A stretch of DNA of 64,000 nucleotides from Capsicum annuum. Taxonomy: Eukaryota; Streptophyta; Magnoliopsida; Solanales; Solanaceae. The stretch is taken from positions 135,610,362 through 135,674,361 of the forward strand of contig NC_061121.1 in the NCBI RefSeq assembly GCF_002878395.1, written 5' to 3'. Position numbers and translations under genes: made by a program. Below the pieces are notes generated by a model. It saw nothing but the letters and a program-made list of their open reading frames with translations. It did not search any database and was not told the origin of the DNA. This document shows positions 1 through 11,894 of this stretch, one piece after another. How positions within the stretch are numbered: the stretch's first letter is position 1; each line of letters opens with the position of its first letter.

Positions 1-101
1 GAAGAAACTCAACGACTGATTATGCAGTGAAACAGTCTTTAGCAGTCTAGGGAGATACTTTTAGTGAATCTGATAAATTCAAAAAGCCTGAAAATACTTC
101 T

Positions 102-671
102 ATGTTAGCAGTGGAAGATAGTGAACTCACCTATGATTCACTATTAGCTCTCATGGAAAAGTTAGATAATGAAGAAGAGAATGGGATAACTCTTTATGAT
201 ACTAAGCAAAACTTAAATGATTCTTACCCCAAGAAGATAAAGAAACTTGTAAACGCATTGCTTGATTTTGTGTGTGAGCTTAATGCTGAAAGAGAATTGC
301 TTAAAGATAGGGTAGAAAACCTGGAGCATGAAAAACTAGCCTTCACAATCCAACTGTCTGAAGTAGGAGAACAATCCTTAAAACTCAAATCAAAAAACAA
401 GCATTTAATAAAACTGAAGATGATAGTTGAAACTAATGGTAAGGGTAAATATAAAGCCTCAATGCTTCAAATGGATCTTGAAGAAAAGTTGAAGAATTCT
501 CAAAAGCTTCTTATGACTACTCTTCATAAGAATGAAGAACTCAAAAAGTACCTGGTCCATCTAAAAAAAGATCTCAATAAATCTCTAAAATGGACCACAT
601 CCTCACAGATCCTTACTAATATAACCAATCAGGGGATCAATAATGATAGAGGTCTTAGGTATCAGTACTAA
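102..671 (+). pseudogene. sirevirus gag, C-terminal coiled-coil part
   Basis: A 189-residue open frame rich in Lys, Glu, Leu and Asn, with heptad-like Leu spacing through residues of about 55-165 (for example LKDRVENLEHEKLAF). There is no globular signature. This matches the long coiled-coil region found in sirevirus Gag proteins; the CA-like N-terminal domain would lie left of the window. The frame ends in a stop at 669-671, where an intact element would continue into a zinc knuckle. Assignment rests on position (upstream of a copia protease on the same strand) and composition, not on a specific motif. A coiled-coil host gene is an alternative but less likely. Confidence 0.65.
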
Positions 672-737
672 ACCTACAATTCTAATCCCCAAGGCAAGAA
701 TATTTTAGTTGGTAAAAACAAAGCCAACAATTCGCTA

Positions 738-779
738 TGCACTCACTATAGCACGGATGGACACTAGAAGGAGAAATGT
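738..779 (+). pseudogene. degraded gag zinc knuckle
   Basis: The plus-strand translation reads C-T-H-Y-S-T-D-G-H-stop-K-E-K-C, which fits a retroviral CX2CX4HX4C knuckle with the second Cys changed to Tyr and one in-frame stop. It sits between the coiled-coil frame and the protease, where a copia Gag knuckle belongs. Metal binding would be lost. The rest of 672-1014 is frameshifted gag/protease linker. Confidence 0.55.
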
Positions 780-1014
780 CAACATTGTCTTAAAGTTGAA
801 TGAACACTGCAAAATATGCTCAATTGAAGCAGTCTTTCTACAAGGGATCTAATTCTGTGAAAAATTTTAAGAAGACCAATATCTAGCTTTACCAAGAAAG
901 ATGTGATCACACTCTTGTCTATTTTTAGAGAACACAGACTCAAGTGGGTTCCCAAATCTAACAGATGATCTATGTATGCAGGTAAGAGTAAGAGAATGAA
1001 GTCCAAGCTAGTTC

Positions 1015-1459
1015 ATGGTTAGTGGATGCTCTAAGCATATAACTGGTAGAGCTGATAGGTTTCTCTCACCCATGGCACTTCAAGGTGTAGGTGTCTCTTT
1101 TGGAAATGGAAAGAAAGGTTATATTCATGGTGTTGAAAAGATAGGGAAATCCATAAATCATGCTATTGAGGATGTTTATTATGTACATGATTTAAAGTGT
1201 AGTCTTCTGAGTGTATTTCAAATCTATGATAAAGGAAATAAAGTAAAGTCTATATCTGATGGATGCACTATGTCAAACTTGAAGTCTGGGAAAATTAGAT
1301 TCAAGGCTAAAAGGTTCAAGACATGTATGTGGCTGATCTAGACTCTATAGCTGACTGTGAATTAACCTGCTTAAGTGTTCGAGGTGAAAATATCGATCTA
1401 TGGCACAGAATATTGGGATATGTAAGTTTCTCTTTACTGAATAAGCTAATCTCTAAATA
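1015..1459 (+). pseudogene. sirevirus aspartic protease and GAG-pre-integrase fragment
   Basis: The frame starts VSGCSKHITG, the copia protease active-site block; the catalytic Asp of D-S-G is Val here, so the enzyme is dead. The following residues (NGKKGYIHGVEKIG, then DVYYVHDLKCSLLSVFQI) are the usual flap and C-terminal strand. After a stop at 1339-1341 the frame resumes as LWHRILGYVSFSLLNKLIS, the GAG-pre-integrase motif around the integrase zinc-binding His residues. Coding sequence breaks at about 1459, where the Athila element begins, and resumes at about 11898 with CVKGKQTRSSFK. About 20 residues expected between these two points are missing. Confidence 0.85.
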
Positions 1460-1463
1460 GGGG

Positions 1464-2685
1464 TGGTGACGTCCAAGCTACACCTCCTCTCAAAAGATGG
1501 TACGGTCGCTACCAAACATAGTAACCTAACAATGGTTGGGATAGAATCCCAAGGGAATACGTGGAATTGTAGCTCTTAGTTGTTGTAATCAACAGGCAGA
1601 ACTAGAAAAGTAAATGAGAGGATTTGAGTATTAATGTCAAACTAGTAGAAAACATCAACTTTTGTTGTAATTAGTCGTAAGTGAACATTAGGATTATGTT
1701 CCCCCTAGAAGCATGGATCGACGATTAAACTTCAAATTACTATTGTCTTTATCTTTTCCTAGTCACTACTCCTCTTTGGGAGTAAGTAGCAATAATTTTG
1801 GCGGGATCCTAACGTGTGCACCCATTAAGAAAATTATTATAGTGAAGATAAAGAAAGTCATGCATGGGTATCGATTCAGAACAACCATAGCACTTTCCCT
1901 ACTTCATTAATTTGTTAGGGTTTCCACAACCCTAGCTATGGGTTTCTAGCTGATCATGCTTGCGAAGTAATCAACAACATTTATGATTGAAATCATAGAT
2001 AAAATCACAATAATAAGTAGTAGAAAATCCAAAACCATAACTGAATTAATCAACTGAAGTTAATACAAGAGAGTTCCAAGATCAAAATCGAATCTCGGAA
2101 TCAAAATATGTTTGTATCAGAAGTGCAAAACTACTACTAAAAACACATAAAGGGTATTTATAGTACATGAGGAAAACCTAAAACTAAAGCCCAAATAAAA
2201 TAGGAGAAAAAAGGGTTGGTGGCCCTTTATGGACCCTACTTGCGCCCTGTCCTTGGGCGCAGGTAGTACCTGCGGCCTGCAGGGAGGGCGCAAATAGTGA
2301 CCGCAAGTGCCAGACAAAAATTTCCTACAAGTTAGCTCTTGAGATTTTAGACTTTTGACCCTTTCTTTGCCTACATGTGGTCCATAATTACTACATGCGG
2401 TCTACATGTTGATGCAACAAGTGCTGAGCGACATCTTTGCAGCTTTTCTTCAATTCCCAAACATGATTTGGTCATGAATAATCCAAAAAGTGTCTTGATA
2501 ATCCATAATTGCTCCCAAAAGTAGTCAAGAGTACCTTTTTTTCCCTTTTTCGCGAACATAGCATCCAAAACATAATTTCCAGCAAAACATACCCAAAATG
2601 CATCATATCTAACAAAACAACCTCAGAAAATTGCATATTTTCCTTGTTTTAAGCATTGAAAGTGATATATTTCTAAAGCACATCA
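1464..2685 (-). repeat. Athila-type 3' LTR
   Basis: Aligns along its length with 10434-11892. On the minus strand it starts TGATGTGCTTTAG and ends GGACGTCACCA, giving TG...CA ends. It is about 236 bp shorter than its partner because one block (partner 10675-10910) is absent at a CCTAG junction (1703-1707). It contains a GC-rich palindromic patch (about 2235-2310) built from repeated GGGCGCA / TGCGGCC words. Confidence 0.85.
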
Positions 2686-4140
2686 ACACCCTCAACTTAG
2701 AACATTTAAATCTCCTCAGGCAACAAAATACAATTAAACAAAAACAACGCTTAACTAGGAGAATCTATGTTATTCAAGGCAGTAAATCAACACTTTAATC
2801 TCAAAACACAACACCCCCTCCAACCTCATTTTTCAAAACCAAGTGTGTATTAACATGAAGCACAACAATGTGACACAATGGGTTAAGATATGAAATTACA
2901 TTAATAACAGACAACCACACATATGTACAAGTTACACTACCCGAAATAAGCAAATAGCTAGCAATATGACTCATGTGCCCTCACAACAAAAAAGTCCCAC
3001 TCACTTATATGAAATCATGCATGTCAATGCAGGGGTGGTCAAGACACACTCATGCTCCAAAGAGAAGTTCTAATCAATGTGCATCAAATACCATAGGTCT
3101 ACCCTTATTTTCTTTACCCTAGTTTTTAGAGAGTAAAGTTAGGATCATTATAGGACTTTTCTCATCTTGTAATGTAGGCTTGAGGCTGTTATAGTACATA
3201 TGGACATATCAAGTGACTACGACTCCTTGGTACTACATTAACTGTGGGGTATCACTTATTAGCAAATTTACTTTTATTTCACCCTTTTTTCCCCCTTTTT
3301 ATTTTTTATTGCACATTCAGGCTGGGTGTGGTCTTTTATTCTTTCTTTTTACACTTTTTCACAATTTTTCTTTTCTTTTTTCTTTTTCTCTTTTCTATCT
3401 ACCCATCCCTAATAACTTTTTCTCTTATTTTACCCTTCTACATACCTACTTTACACTACACACCCCTATAATAGCCACCCTCAACTTAGGCATTTTGCCT
3501 GAGTTAAGGTACATAATATCCAAGGAGGACTAGGGCCAAAACAGGTTCATTGTAATATAAATGGGAAGGTGAAAAGGTGAAAATAAAGATAAATAGGCTA
3601 TAAGGCTTAAAACGGGGATCAAGGGATACAATTCACACATGGAAGGTAATTTAGGCTAAAAGTGGACTAAAATTAAAAATGATTTATGATCCTTTACTAA
3701 CCAACTATCCTTTAACATAGACAAGACTAACCCGGCAAGTTCTAAATTAAACACACAAAGGGAATTAAGTAGCATCTCATACACACATGACACAGAATCA
3801 ATATTACAAACTACTACCTATCCAATTCATGTAATTATTACCAAGTGATTATCATGTCCCTAATCCTAATGCCATAAAAGGATTCACAATGTTCACATAT
3901 ATCTACATTCATATAGTTCTAAAACACATATTTTGAAAGGGTATCATTTTTCTCAAAAATCAATAAAAACATGATAACTGCCCTAAATACTTAAAATCTC
4001 CTAATTACACAAAACATAACATAATAGGAAACAAAATAGAATACGACACAAATTATCCCAGGTATGCCGATTCTAAAACTATACCGCAGCCAATAGAAAA
4101 AGAAGCACGACAACAAAAACCTGTGGAGGCTATGGTATAT
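2686..4140 (-). other. Athila 3' untranslated region with polypurine tract
   Basis: Non-coding on both strands. Directly next to the LTR the minus strand reads AAGTTGAGGGTGT, a plausible polypurine tract for plus-strand priming. A similar CTCAACTTAGGC block recurs at about 3480-3490, beside a pyrimidine-rich stretch (3270-3440). I see no gene in it. Confidence 0.5.
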
Positions 4141-4141
4141 C

Positions 4142-6535
4142 TCACCCCCAACTAAAAACTGTGCACTGTCCTGAATGTGCAAAAATAATACAAAACAAAG
4201 GAAAGTGAGAACATACCTGGGACACGCTAAGCATCCGTGTCATGAGCATCCCTAGATGGAGATATACAGTTGGCGAAAATGGTGGTGGTGGAGGTACACT
4301 ACTAGAGGATGGATCCATAGCTATCTCTATATGCCTCTGCCTATTAATGACTATAGTCTCCATCGAATCATGTCTAGCCCTTTTAACGGCCTGGTCATAT
4401 GGCATATCAAGATCCAACAAGTCTCCTATGTGACCTCTCTTGTCCCCAACTACTGGTACCTCCTCATCATCCTTTGTGAAGAAATTAAACTATCTCAATG
4501 TATTCAGAGGTGATATCTAGACCATTAGGGTATAACTGAGGGAGTGGCTGATACATGGATCTCTATGAGAAAACGTACCTCTGCTCATAATATATCAAAA
4601 TCCTCGCTTATTTAAGTTAGATCTGGCACCTCTGTCTTAGTAAATTAGGTTGTAACTCATCATGATGTGCCTTAAGTCAGCACATAGCTCAGACAGTGTA
4701 TCTCTCTTTGTGGCCTCCCATCTAGCCTCTACCTGCTCGAATCTAGTCTGAACCCCTGAACTCATCTGCCCATATAGGGTAGTCATATCAATCTCAATGA
4801 CCCTTAATTAAGCATCAGTGGTCCTTTGACTATCCACAAAGCTCTATAAGAACTCTCTAGATATAGTAATCATACCTGTAGCAAGAGCTGTAGTGGATGG
4901 ATGAGTAGGATCTGAAGATATGTCAACCGGCTCTGAGGTTGAAGCTAGGGCTGATGAAGAAGTGGTTGGTGTCCCCTCACCCTGAGTACTCAAATATGGA
5001 GCCTCTCTCTGGTCCTCTATATCCATATTATCACTAATACTTACACCGCCTCCATTTATATCACCAGGCTCTGTGGTAACTATAGGCCCTCAGGCTGGAC
5101 CTGAGGTACTGTGGTAGGCTTTCTAGATATCCTAGGAAGGCCTGGGAATGCAAGATCCTTTATAATCTTTGTCTATGCAGTAGCCAACACACGTACCCTC
5201 TTATTTACTCCTGGTATCTCAGGTACACCGGCCTGTCACATAGTCTCTAAACCATGCAAGGGAATAGAAAATTAGTCGTCTCCCTAAATGCTCTGTCATG
5301 GATCTCATGCTGGAGAATGGCTGTAAAGTAATAGTATATTCGGCCATCATACTATCAACCAGGGTTCATCCCTCCTAAGTCAACAAATTATCTGAAGCAA
5401 TGGGGAACAGTCGATACCGAATGAGCAACCACTAAAACTTGTCCTCAAAGGTCAACATACCCTTCTTGATCACACCATGACCCTAAATCCATGAGGTAGC
5501 ATAACCCAAAGGTAAAATATAGCTGGTTATCCACCTAGCCATCTCAACCCTCTCTCTCTTTTATACTCAGCCTCTCTCATAATATATCGATCAAGTTCGA
5601 CTCTTAATCTTTATTTACACTCAGTTGTAAATGAGGGAGTGACATAATCTTGACCAAAAATGACTCATCAATAGTCTTTGTTGACAGATCAACTCTGACC
5701 CCTCTCACAAGTATATGATCAAGATGTGGCTGCTCTATGTGGCTCATTAGGCCTGGAAATTTGAGCATAGGAAAAACTATTGTAGCTTAGTAGGATGCAT
5801 AAAAATCACGTACCATAGATGGGCTGTAAAAGCCAAGTGGTCTCATCATCTACTCTAACTCGTAATGATCAAAAGCATCACATAATTATAGTACTCTGCT
5901 AAGCACAGATAGATCAATCTGACACTCCTCATAGATAAGCCTTTTAGGTCATCTGCACTCCAAAATATAATTGTACCTATGAAATATATCCCACATCCTC
6001 TCTACACACCACCTCTGATTTTCCTCATCAATAAGTTCCTCGAAGGCATGTGTAGGTACAGGACTCTACTCCTGCTATACTAGTGCATCAAGGGAAGCCT
6101 ACTCTATACCCTTCTCAAACTGGGGCACATTTGACTATTGTACATGAATAGTGGTACCCTCTTCAGACTAGGTACCACTAATGACTCCTCCTGCTCAGTA
6201 TTCTTATATGAATCCTGGGACCCCTCATCAGACTGGGGGTACTAAGTTGCAACTTGTAGAGTAGACTCAGAATCTATCTCATCCTTATCATCATCATCAT
6301 CTGGTAGAGGAATGTTTAGGGGTGATATTCGTGCTAACTTCATCTTTAGATGGGCAACAATTGCCTGAGCAGCCTGGTGTATCTGCCATCTAGTAACTCT
6401 ATATATCACCCCAACTACAGTGTCTCTACATCACTGTATTTGGTACTCCTCTACTTAACCACTAGACATGGAAGACTCTACCCATTTTCTTGAGGGGTCG
6501 GCCTTCTTCTTCATAGCAAATATAGGTGCCATATG
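4142..6535 (-). pseudogene. degraded third ORF of the Athila-type element (plant transposon-protein-like)
   Basis: The minus strand carries a broken reading frame from an ATG near 6530 (MAPIFAMKKKADPSRK) down to about 4142. Acidic and Ser/Pro-rich linkers lie at both ends (DDDDDKDEIDSES near 6290; SSSSVPPPPPFSP near 4290). In the middle, around 5330-5440, is LIRYRLFPIASDNLLT, which resembles the conserved core of the 'putative plant transposon protein' domain often found after pol in Athila-like elements. There are more than 20 stops and frameshifts. Its function is unknown even in intact elements; an env-like role is sometimes proposed. The domain assignment is from memory of the family, so it is tentative. 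Confidence 0.5.
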
Positions 6536-6539
6536 TACC

Positions 6540-7880
6540 TGAAAAAACAATCATTTGTTTCCAACAAAATAAAGGATATCAAAAGTTGAAGAAAAACTCA
6601 AAATTCAAAAGGTTTGATTTTTTTTTTCTCAATTTTCACACCCCTATAACCTGTTTGAAATCTCAATAAGTCTAATGTGCACACACCTATCAAGAATCAT
6701 GATTTTCAATGCAAACTAAACATGCTCAACTTGTGGCATTACTCTACTCCTTAAAGTTCAACCTTTGGTTAGGGCCTAACCTTAGAATTTAATTTGAAAC
6801 AAGGTCATACATTATGATTTTAGGCTACTTCAAGGCTCCTAAATACAAGCATGATAGAATCTATATACTTTTCATGGGAATACACATATCAACTTATTTA
6901 AATGATAAATAAATCAATACATCATCATTAGGAGCCGAGAAAGTTACCTTTTTATGAAATTCCTAAAGAGAACGAAGAAGAAATCAAGCAATACAAAAAG
7001 AACTTGTTTTTAGTGTGTTGGGACAAGTTGGTATCTTAAACAAGTGTCAATTTAGACTTTACTTAAGTTGGGGTTAGTTTATATTTTAAGAGGGCAGTTA
7101 GAATTCAAAGAAAAAAGTGAAGTTTTGAGGATTTGAATGAGTTAAAATGAGGCTAGGGATGTTTAAATATAGATGGGGGGCTGTTTTAGGTCTTATATAA
7201 GTGTTGGTGGGCCTAAAATTTTAATTAAAATTTGGTACCACTTATGACCTAGTTGCGGCAGCTATTTGCACCTGCCATATGCGGCCAGGCATGGGACGCA
7301 AGTGTTATATGTGGCCAGCATGTGCGGTGCGCAATTGTAGGGCCAAAAATTTTAGCCCACTTTCCTGCAATTTAGACTTGGCATTATGATAAATTTATAG
7401 CTATTTATGGTCCCATAACCTAATTTTATGGTCCCATGAGTATGATTAAGTATCAAAGTCCACAACTTTCCATTCTCAAACTTAAAATTTTGACTTTTCA
7501 ATTTATTGCTCAACTTACCTAGCCCGTGTGGGAATTGTGACAATGATGGGTTGATCAAACCATCCCCTTACCTAGAAATTAATGAATGTAGAAATTTTAC
7601 CATATTTCGGGCAAGTCCATAAGCTAAAACCCTACAAAAACCAACAAAAAGTGAATACTAAAATAGTGATTTGCCTTCCACTTAACACTTGATTTAATGT
7701 CATAGCACTACGCGGCTGTGTAGGTTACTTAAACTTCACCAACAAGCCCATGGTTTGGCTCTCATGAAGCACTTGATTTAATATCACAGCACGACTCAGG
7801 TATCTTAATTACTTAGAATTCATCAAGATACCCATAGGAATACCCTCCAGGGTATCAATACAATCAATCACCGACACCAC
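6540..7880. other. non-coding gap inside the Athila element, with an LTR-like GC-rich patch
   Basis: No coding potential was found where RT and integrase would be expected. A patch at 7250-7400 (TGCGGCAGC, CATATGCGGCC, GGGACGCAAGTG) resembles the palindromic part of the element's own LTR at 2235-2330, including a following AAAATTT...TTTCCTGCAA stretch. Confidence 0.4.
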
Positions 7881-7910
7881 CCTCATGTCAGTTGGATGTT
7901 TTATTAATTT

Positions 7911-8560
7911 TCAGATGTTAAATATGGTCTCCTCACTATTGACTCTAAACTTCAACTCTCTTTTCTCCATATCAACCATTGCTCTACCTGTATCCATAAA
8001 TGGTCTTCCTAATATGATAGCCATCTCGGTGTCAACCTCACAGTCCAGAATGACAAAGTCAGCTGAAAAGATAAAATTGAGCACTCTCATAATCACATCA
8101 AAGGAAATGCCAACGGGTTTTTTCACCGTACAGTTAGCCAACAATAACATAATTGAAGTTAGTTCTAAAGGGTTCAAATCCAATTGCTTGAATATGGCTA
8201 GTGACATCAAATTAATACTGGCTCCTAAGTCACATAAGGCTCTAGCAAATTGGGATGACCCAATATTATATGCTATAGTGAATGCTTTGAGGTCACTCTT
8301 TTTCTGAGCCAAAGTCCTCGTAGTGATTGTACTACAGTGGTGCAAGCCATCAACATCCTCGATCGTAGCTTTTTTCTTCTTTGTGACCAATTGCTTCATA
8401 AACCTGGCATATATAGGTATTTGCTCCAACGGATCGAGAAGAGAAATATTTAAGCTCAACTATTTCTGCATCTCAATGAACTACTTGAATTTTCCTTTAT
8501 ATCTTTTTTCTTTAGTCATTGAGGAAAAGGTGGGTGAGGTTTAAGAATTTATCTTATTTC
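7911..8560 (-). pseudogene. Athila-type gag C-terminus and aspartic protease
   Basis: An open minus-strand frame of 182 residues (8459-7911) contains ALCDLGASINLMSLAIF, the protease active-site region of Athila-lineage gypsy elements, in which D-L-G-A-S replaces the usual D-S/T-G. It then has VILDCEVDTEMAIILGRPFM, the conserved second half. The segment just upstream in the minus direction (about 8460-8540) reads KGKFK, stop, FIEMQK and then PLEQIPIYARFMKQL, the usual junction before the protease. This is the best preserved part of the element; the frame stays open from 8459 to 7911. Nothing recognisable as RT follows. Confidence 0.85.
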
Positions 8561-8619
8561 TTGCTAAACAATGGAACCTTGCCTATTTACTTAGCAATTG
8601 CATCATCACCACCAGTTGC

Positions 8620-10300
8620 CTTATCCAAATCCACAACAGGTGTCTCATCAACAGCAGCTTTCACAGTAGGCAGTAGGGGATCCAAAGTAGTAAAACCACT
8701 TCTCGTGGTAATGGCAAGAATATGATGTCATTTTTTAAATTCTGCATAGTGTTGGTCAGAATGTTACCTAGTTGCCTCTGGTTCAGAGTTCCTGACATCT
8801 ACTCAAGATGGTGCTCCAACTGCTTAATAGCAGTGGTGTGAGATTAAACCTTTGGGTAAACACTAAAATGTCAGCCTTAATCTCCTTAAGGCTGATCTCC
8901 TGATTTTCTTGACCCTTCACCAGCTTAGTCAACATCTCTTCCATTCTTAATTCTGCATCTCTTCTGCCAGGTAGAATATACTTATCTTCTCTCTCTGTAG
9001 GTATCCTTTTTCCTCCAATTACCATCTCGCTCTCTACTACGATCTCAATATCTTTCATAGTAGCTCCAACCTTGGTTCCCTTTCCCTTGGACTCGAAAAC
9101 CTGCTAACTAATGATCCAGATAGTTTGCTTCTTCTTCTAATTTTGACTCATAAGCTTTGGAAGTTGGACTCTGTGCTTCTACTGCATTCAGTTTCTCAAA
9201 AGTTGTTGCCGTAAGCTGCTTTACTAGTACCCCTAGATCAGTTCTTAGCAGTGCAATATCTTGTACTACTAAATCATCAGCTACTTTCTAGTCGCAGGAG
9301 GCACCAATAGCATATATGCTAGATCCTCTCTTAGTATTTTGAGTTTACCAACCTCGGTAAGTGAGTAAGATCTAACCCAATATCTCTAAAGATGCCTACC
9401 AGCGTAGTCTCATAAAAGCTCCTCCAATGATGGTATCTGCCATGGCTCTAGAACTGATGATCAAAGCTTGGTAATATCTCTAATAAACTCGTCCCTGGCA
9501 TCCGATGGTTCGGTACCATACTCATTTTTTTCTTGAACCTGAACCATACCTCGTACATAGACTCTGACTACAGTTTCCAAAAATTATAGATCTCATCCTT
9601 AAGATACAATATCCTAGACGGAGGAAAAAACTGGTTTAAGAATTTCATGTGTAATATGTTCCAAGTATTGTTAAAGGCTCATGGCAGTTCCCCTAACTAT
9701 AAAGATGTTTCTCCTGTGAATGAGAAGAGGAATAGCCTCAGTCTAAGTGCTTATAGATTCATCCATAGAATGGTATACGAACTATAGATCCTGATAAAAT
9801 TTACAAGGTGCATATTTGCATCATCTATAGGAAGACATACAAACACACCTTTCAAATTTAGGAGTTGGATCATTGCATTTGTTATGTCAAACTTGATGCC
9901 TAGGGGTAAAATAGTAGAAATAATGACTCCAGTCTCTACTGGATCAATGTATCCTAGTTTTTCTTTATTATCTATATATGGCTACACATACTGATAAGCT
10001 GGGATCACTTAAACATGGGCACCTTTAGCTCTGTTCTAATTTCCACTAAGTGCTTCTTGGCTATCTATTTCCTACCTTTGTCAGCTAGCTTTGCCTCCTA
10101 AGTTGCCTGTTGAGCTTCTTCCATTGCCCTTTTCTTATTTTCAGCTTGAGCTAAAAGTTCACTGGTCTATCAATTAACAATATCTTGTACTCTTTCAGAA
10201 GGAAGGAGAGGTACAACATTACGAACCCCTTCAGGATTTTCATCTCTTTTCTGTTCCACCATCCTACTAAGTATTTGTAGGATCCAATCTAGATTTGAAT
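8620..10300 (-). pseudogene. Athila-type gag
   Basis: The minus strand from about 10000 down shows pieces of the Retrotrans_gag domain: PPSRILYLKDEIYNF near 9600, followed by ESMYEVWFRFKKK. A helical region at 9058-8783 (RMEEMLTKLVKGQENQEIS, then EIKADILVFTQRFN) leads to LNQRQLGN, the degenerate form of the NPRQPG motif that ends this gag family. Several stops and frameshifts are present. The order gag then protease, reading leftward, fixes the element's orientation. Confidence 0.75.
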
Positions 10301-10412
10301 TTACTGGGTGTAAGACATTGCCTCAACTCCATATGATAGGCATACACCAGTGTATTTCCAACTAAGAACAAAAAAAAAATATAGCAACTTCAATTCATAA
10401 ATCAATACTATA

Positions 10413-10431
10413 TTCCCGGTAATAGTGCAAA
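10413..10431 (-). promoter_or_regulatory. decayed primer-binding site (tRNA-Asp type)
   Basis: Read on the minus strand next to the LTR, the bases TTTGCACTATTACCGGGAA match about 12 of 18 positions of the Athila-type tRNA-Asp PBS (TGGCGCCGTTGCCGGGGA). Most mismatches are G-to-A or C-to-T, as expected from cytosine deamination. Confidence 0.6.
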
Positions 10432-10433
10432 AA

Positions 10434-11892
10434 TTTAACAACGTCCAAGCTATACCTACACTCAGAAGATGATATGGTCGCTGCCAAATATAGTGACCCA
10501 ACAAAAGTTGGGGTCAAATACCAAGGAAATATGTGGAATTGTGGCTCTCAACTATTGTAATCCATGGGCGGAATTGGTAAAGTAAAGGGGGGATTTGAGT
10601 ATCAATGTCAAACTAGTAGCAAATATCAACTTGGGTTGTAATTAGTCATAAGTAAACACTAAAATTGTGTTCCCCCTAGCTTCTCAACTTTGTAGGCTTA
10701 TCATGCTCTATTGAACTAACTTGATACCTTCCATGCAGAATCGATAAGTTATGTACCATCTATAGTCTTTTGAACAAGCATAAGGATTTCACCCTTTACC
10801 TTTTGAGTCTCAGGATGTCACCTTACTAACACTTATCTTGATCCCAATTAACTATTACCTTTTGAGTCTCTAGTTATTAGATGAAATCTAACCATTTTAC
10901 TAAGATAAAACCTAGAAGCATAGATCGACAGTTAAACTCCAAATTATTGTTGTCGTTATCTTTTTCTAGTCACTACTCTTCTTTTGAAGTATCAATAATT
11001 TATGCGGGATCCTAATGTGTGCACCCATTAAGAAAACTATTATAGTGAAGATAAAGCAATGCATGCATAGGTATCGGTTTAGAACAACAATAGCACTTCT
11101 CCAACTTCGTCAATCTGCTAGGGTTTTCACAACTCTAGCTATGGGCTTTTAGCTGCTCATGATTATGAAGTAATCAAAAACATTCATAATTGAGAACATA
11201 GATGAAATCACAATAATAAGAAGTGGAAAACCCAAAACCTTAACTGAATTAATCATCTAAAGGTAATATAAGAGAGTTCTAAGATCAAAATTGAATCTCA
11301 GAATTAAAATATGTTTGTGAGTATCAAAAGTGCATAACTACCACTAAAAACACATAAAGGGTATTTATAGTACATGAGGAAACCCTAAAACCAAAGCCCG
11401 AATAAAATAGGAGAAAAAGGGGTCGGTGGCCACTTATGGTCCCTACTTGTGCCCTATCCTTAGGCACAGGTAGTACTTATCGCCCACATGAAGGGCGCAA
11501 GTAGTAAGCACAAGTATCAGACCAAAATTTCCTGCAAGTTAGCTCTCGGGATTTTAGAATTCTAACACTTGCTTTGCCCACATGTTGTCCATAAGTATAA
11601 TATATGATCCGTATGTTGACTCAGCAAGCGTCGAGAGTCATTTTTTCAGCTCTTCTTTAATTCCCTAACATGATTTGGTCACGAACAATCTGGAAAGAGT
11701 CTCGATCATCCATAATTGATCTTAAAAGTAGTCAAAAACACCATTTTCCCTCTTTTTTACGAACTTAGCATCCAAAACATGATTTCCTGCAAAACATACC
11801 CAAAATAAATTATATCTAACAAAAAAACCTCAGAAACTTGCATATTTTTCTCATTTTAAGCATTGAAAGTGTTATATTTCTATAGCACATCA
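10434..11892 (-). repeat. Athila-type 5' LTR
   Basis: Partner of 1464-2685, ending GCACATCA on the plus strand. It keeps a 236-bp block (10675-10910), flanked by CCTAG repeats, that the left LTR lacks. Many substitutions separate the two copies, so the insertion is old. Confidence 0.85.
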
Positions 11893-11894
11893 TA

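Larger units (their letters stand above)
1464..11892 (-). mobile_element. non-autonomous Athila-type Ty3/gypsy element
   Basis: Two related long terminal repeats (1464-2685 and 10434-11892) bracket a 7.7-kb interior. In minus-strand order it holds a primer-binding site resembling the tRNA-Asp type used by Athila, gag (about 8620-10000), protease (7911-8560), a non-coding gap, then an extra ORF (about 4140-6540) and a purine-rich tract next to the left LTR. No RT or integrase motif was seen. Whether these were lost or the element was born without them cannot be told here. It sits inside the sirevirus pol gene, so it is younger than the sirevirus. No clean 5-bp target duplication is visible (taggg-like on the left, taatg on the right). 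Confidence 0.8.

Noticed and set aside
1458..1463. A target duplication for the Athila element
   Set aside because: Bases left of the LTR (taggg-like) and right (taatg) match at only three of five positions, and about 20 codons of the sirevirus are missing at the site, so no duplication can be claimed.
3213..3533. Open frames of 106 and 75 codons rich in Phe, Leu and Ser
   Set aside because: Produced by a pyrimidine-rich tract in the Athila 3' untranslated region; composition mimics membrane segments but no motif is present.
7885..8307. 140-codon plus-strand frame
   Set aside because: It is the antisense shadow of the Athila protease, which reads on the minus strand with clear family motifs.
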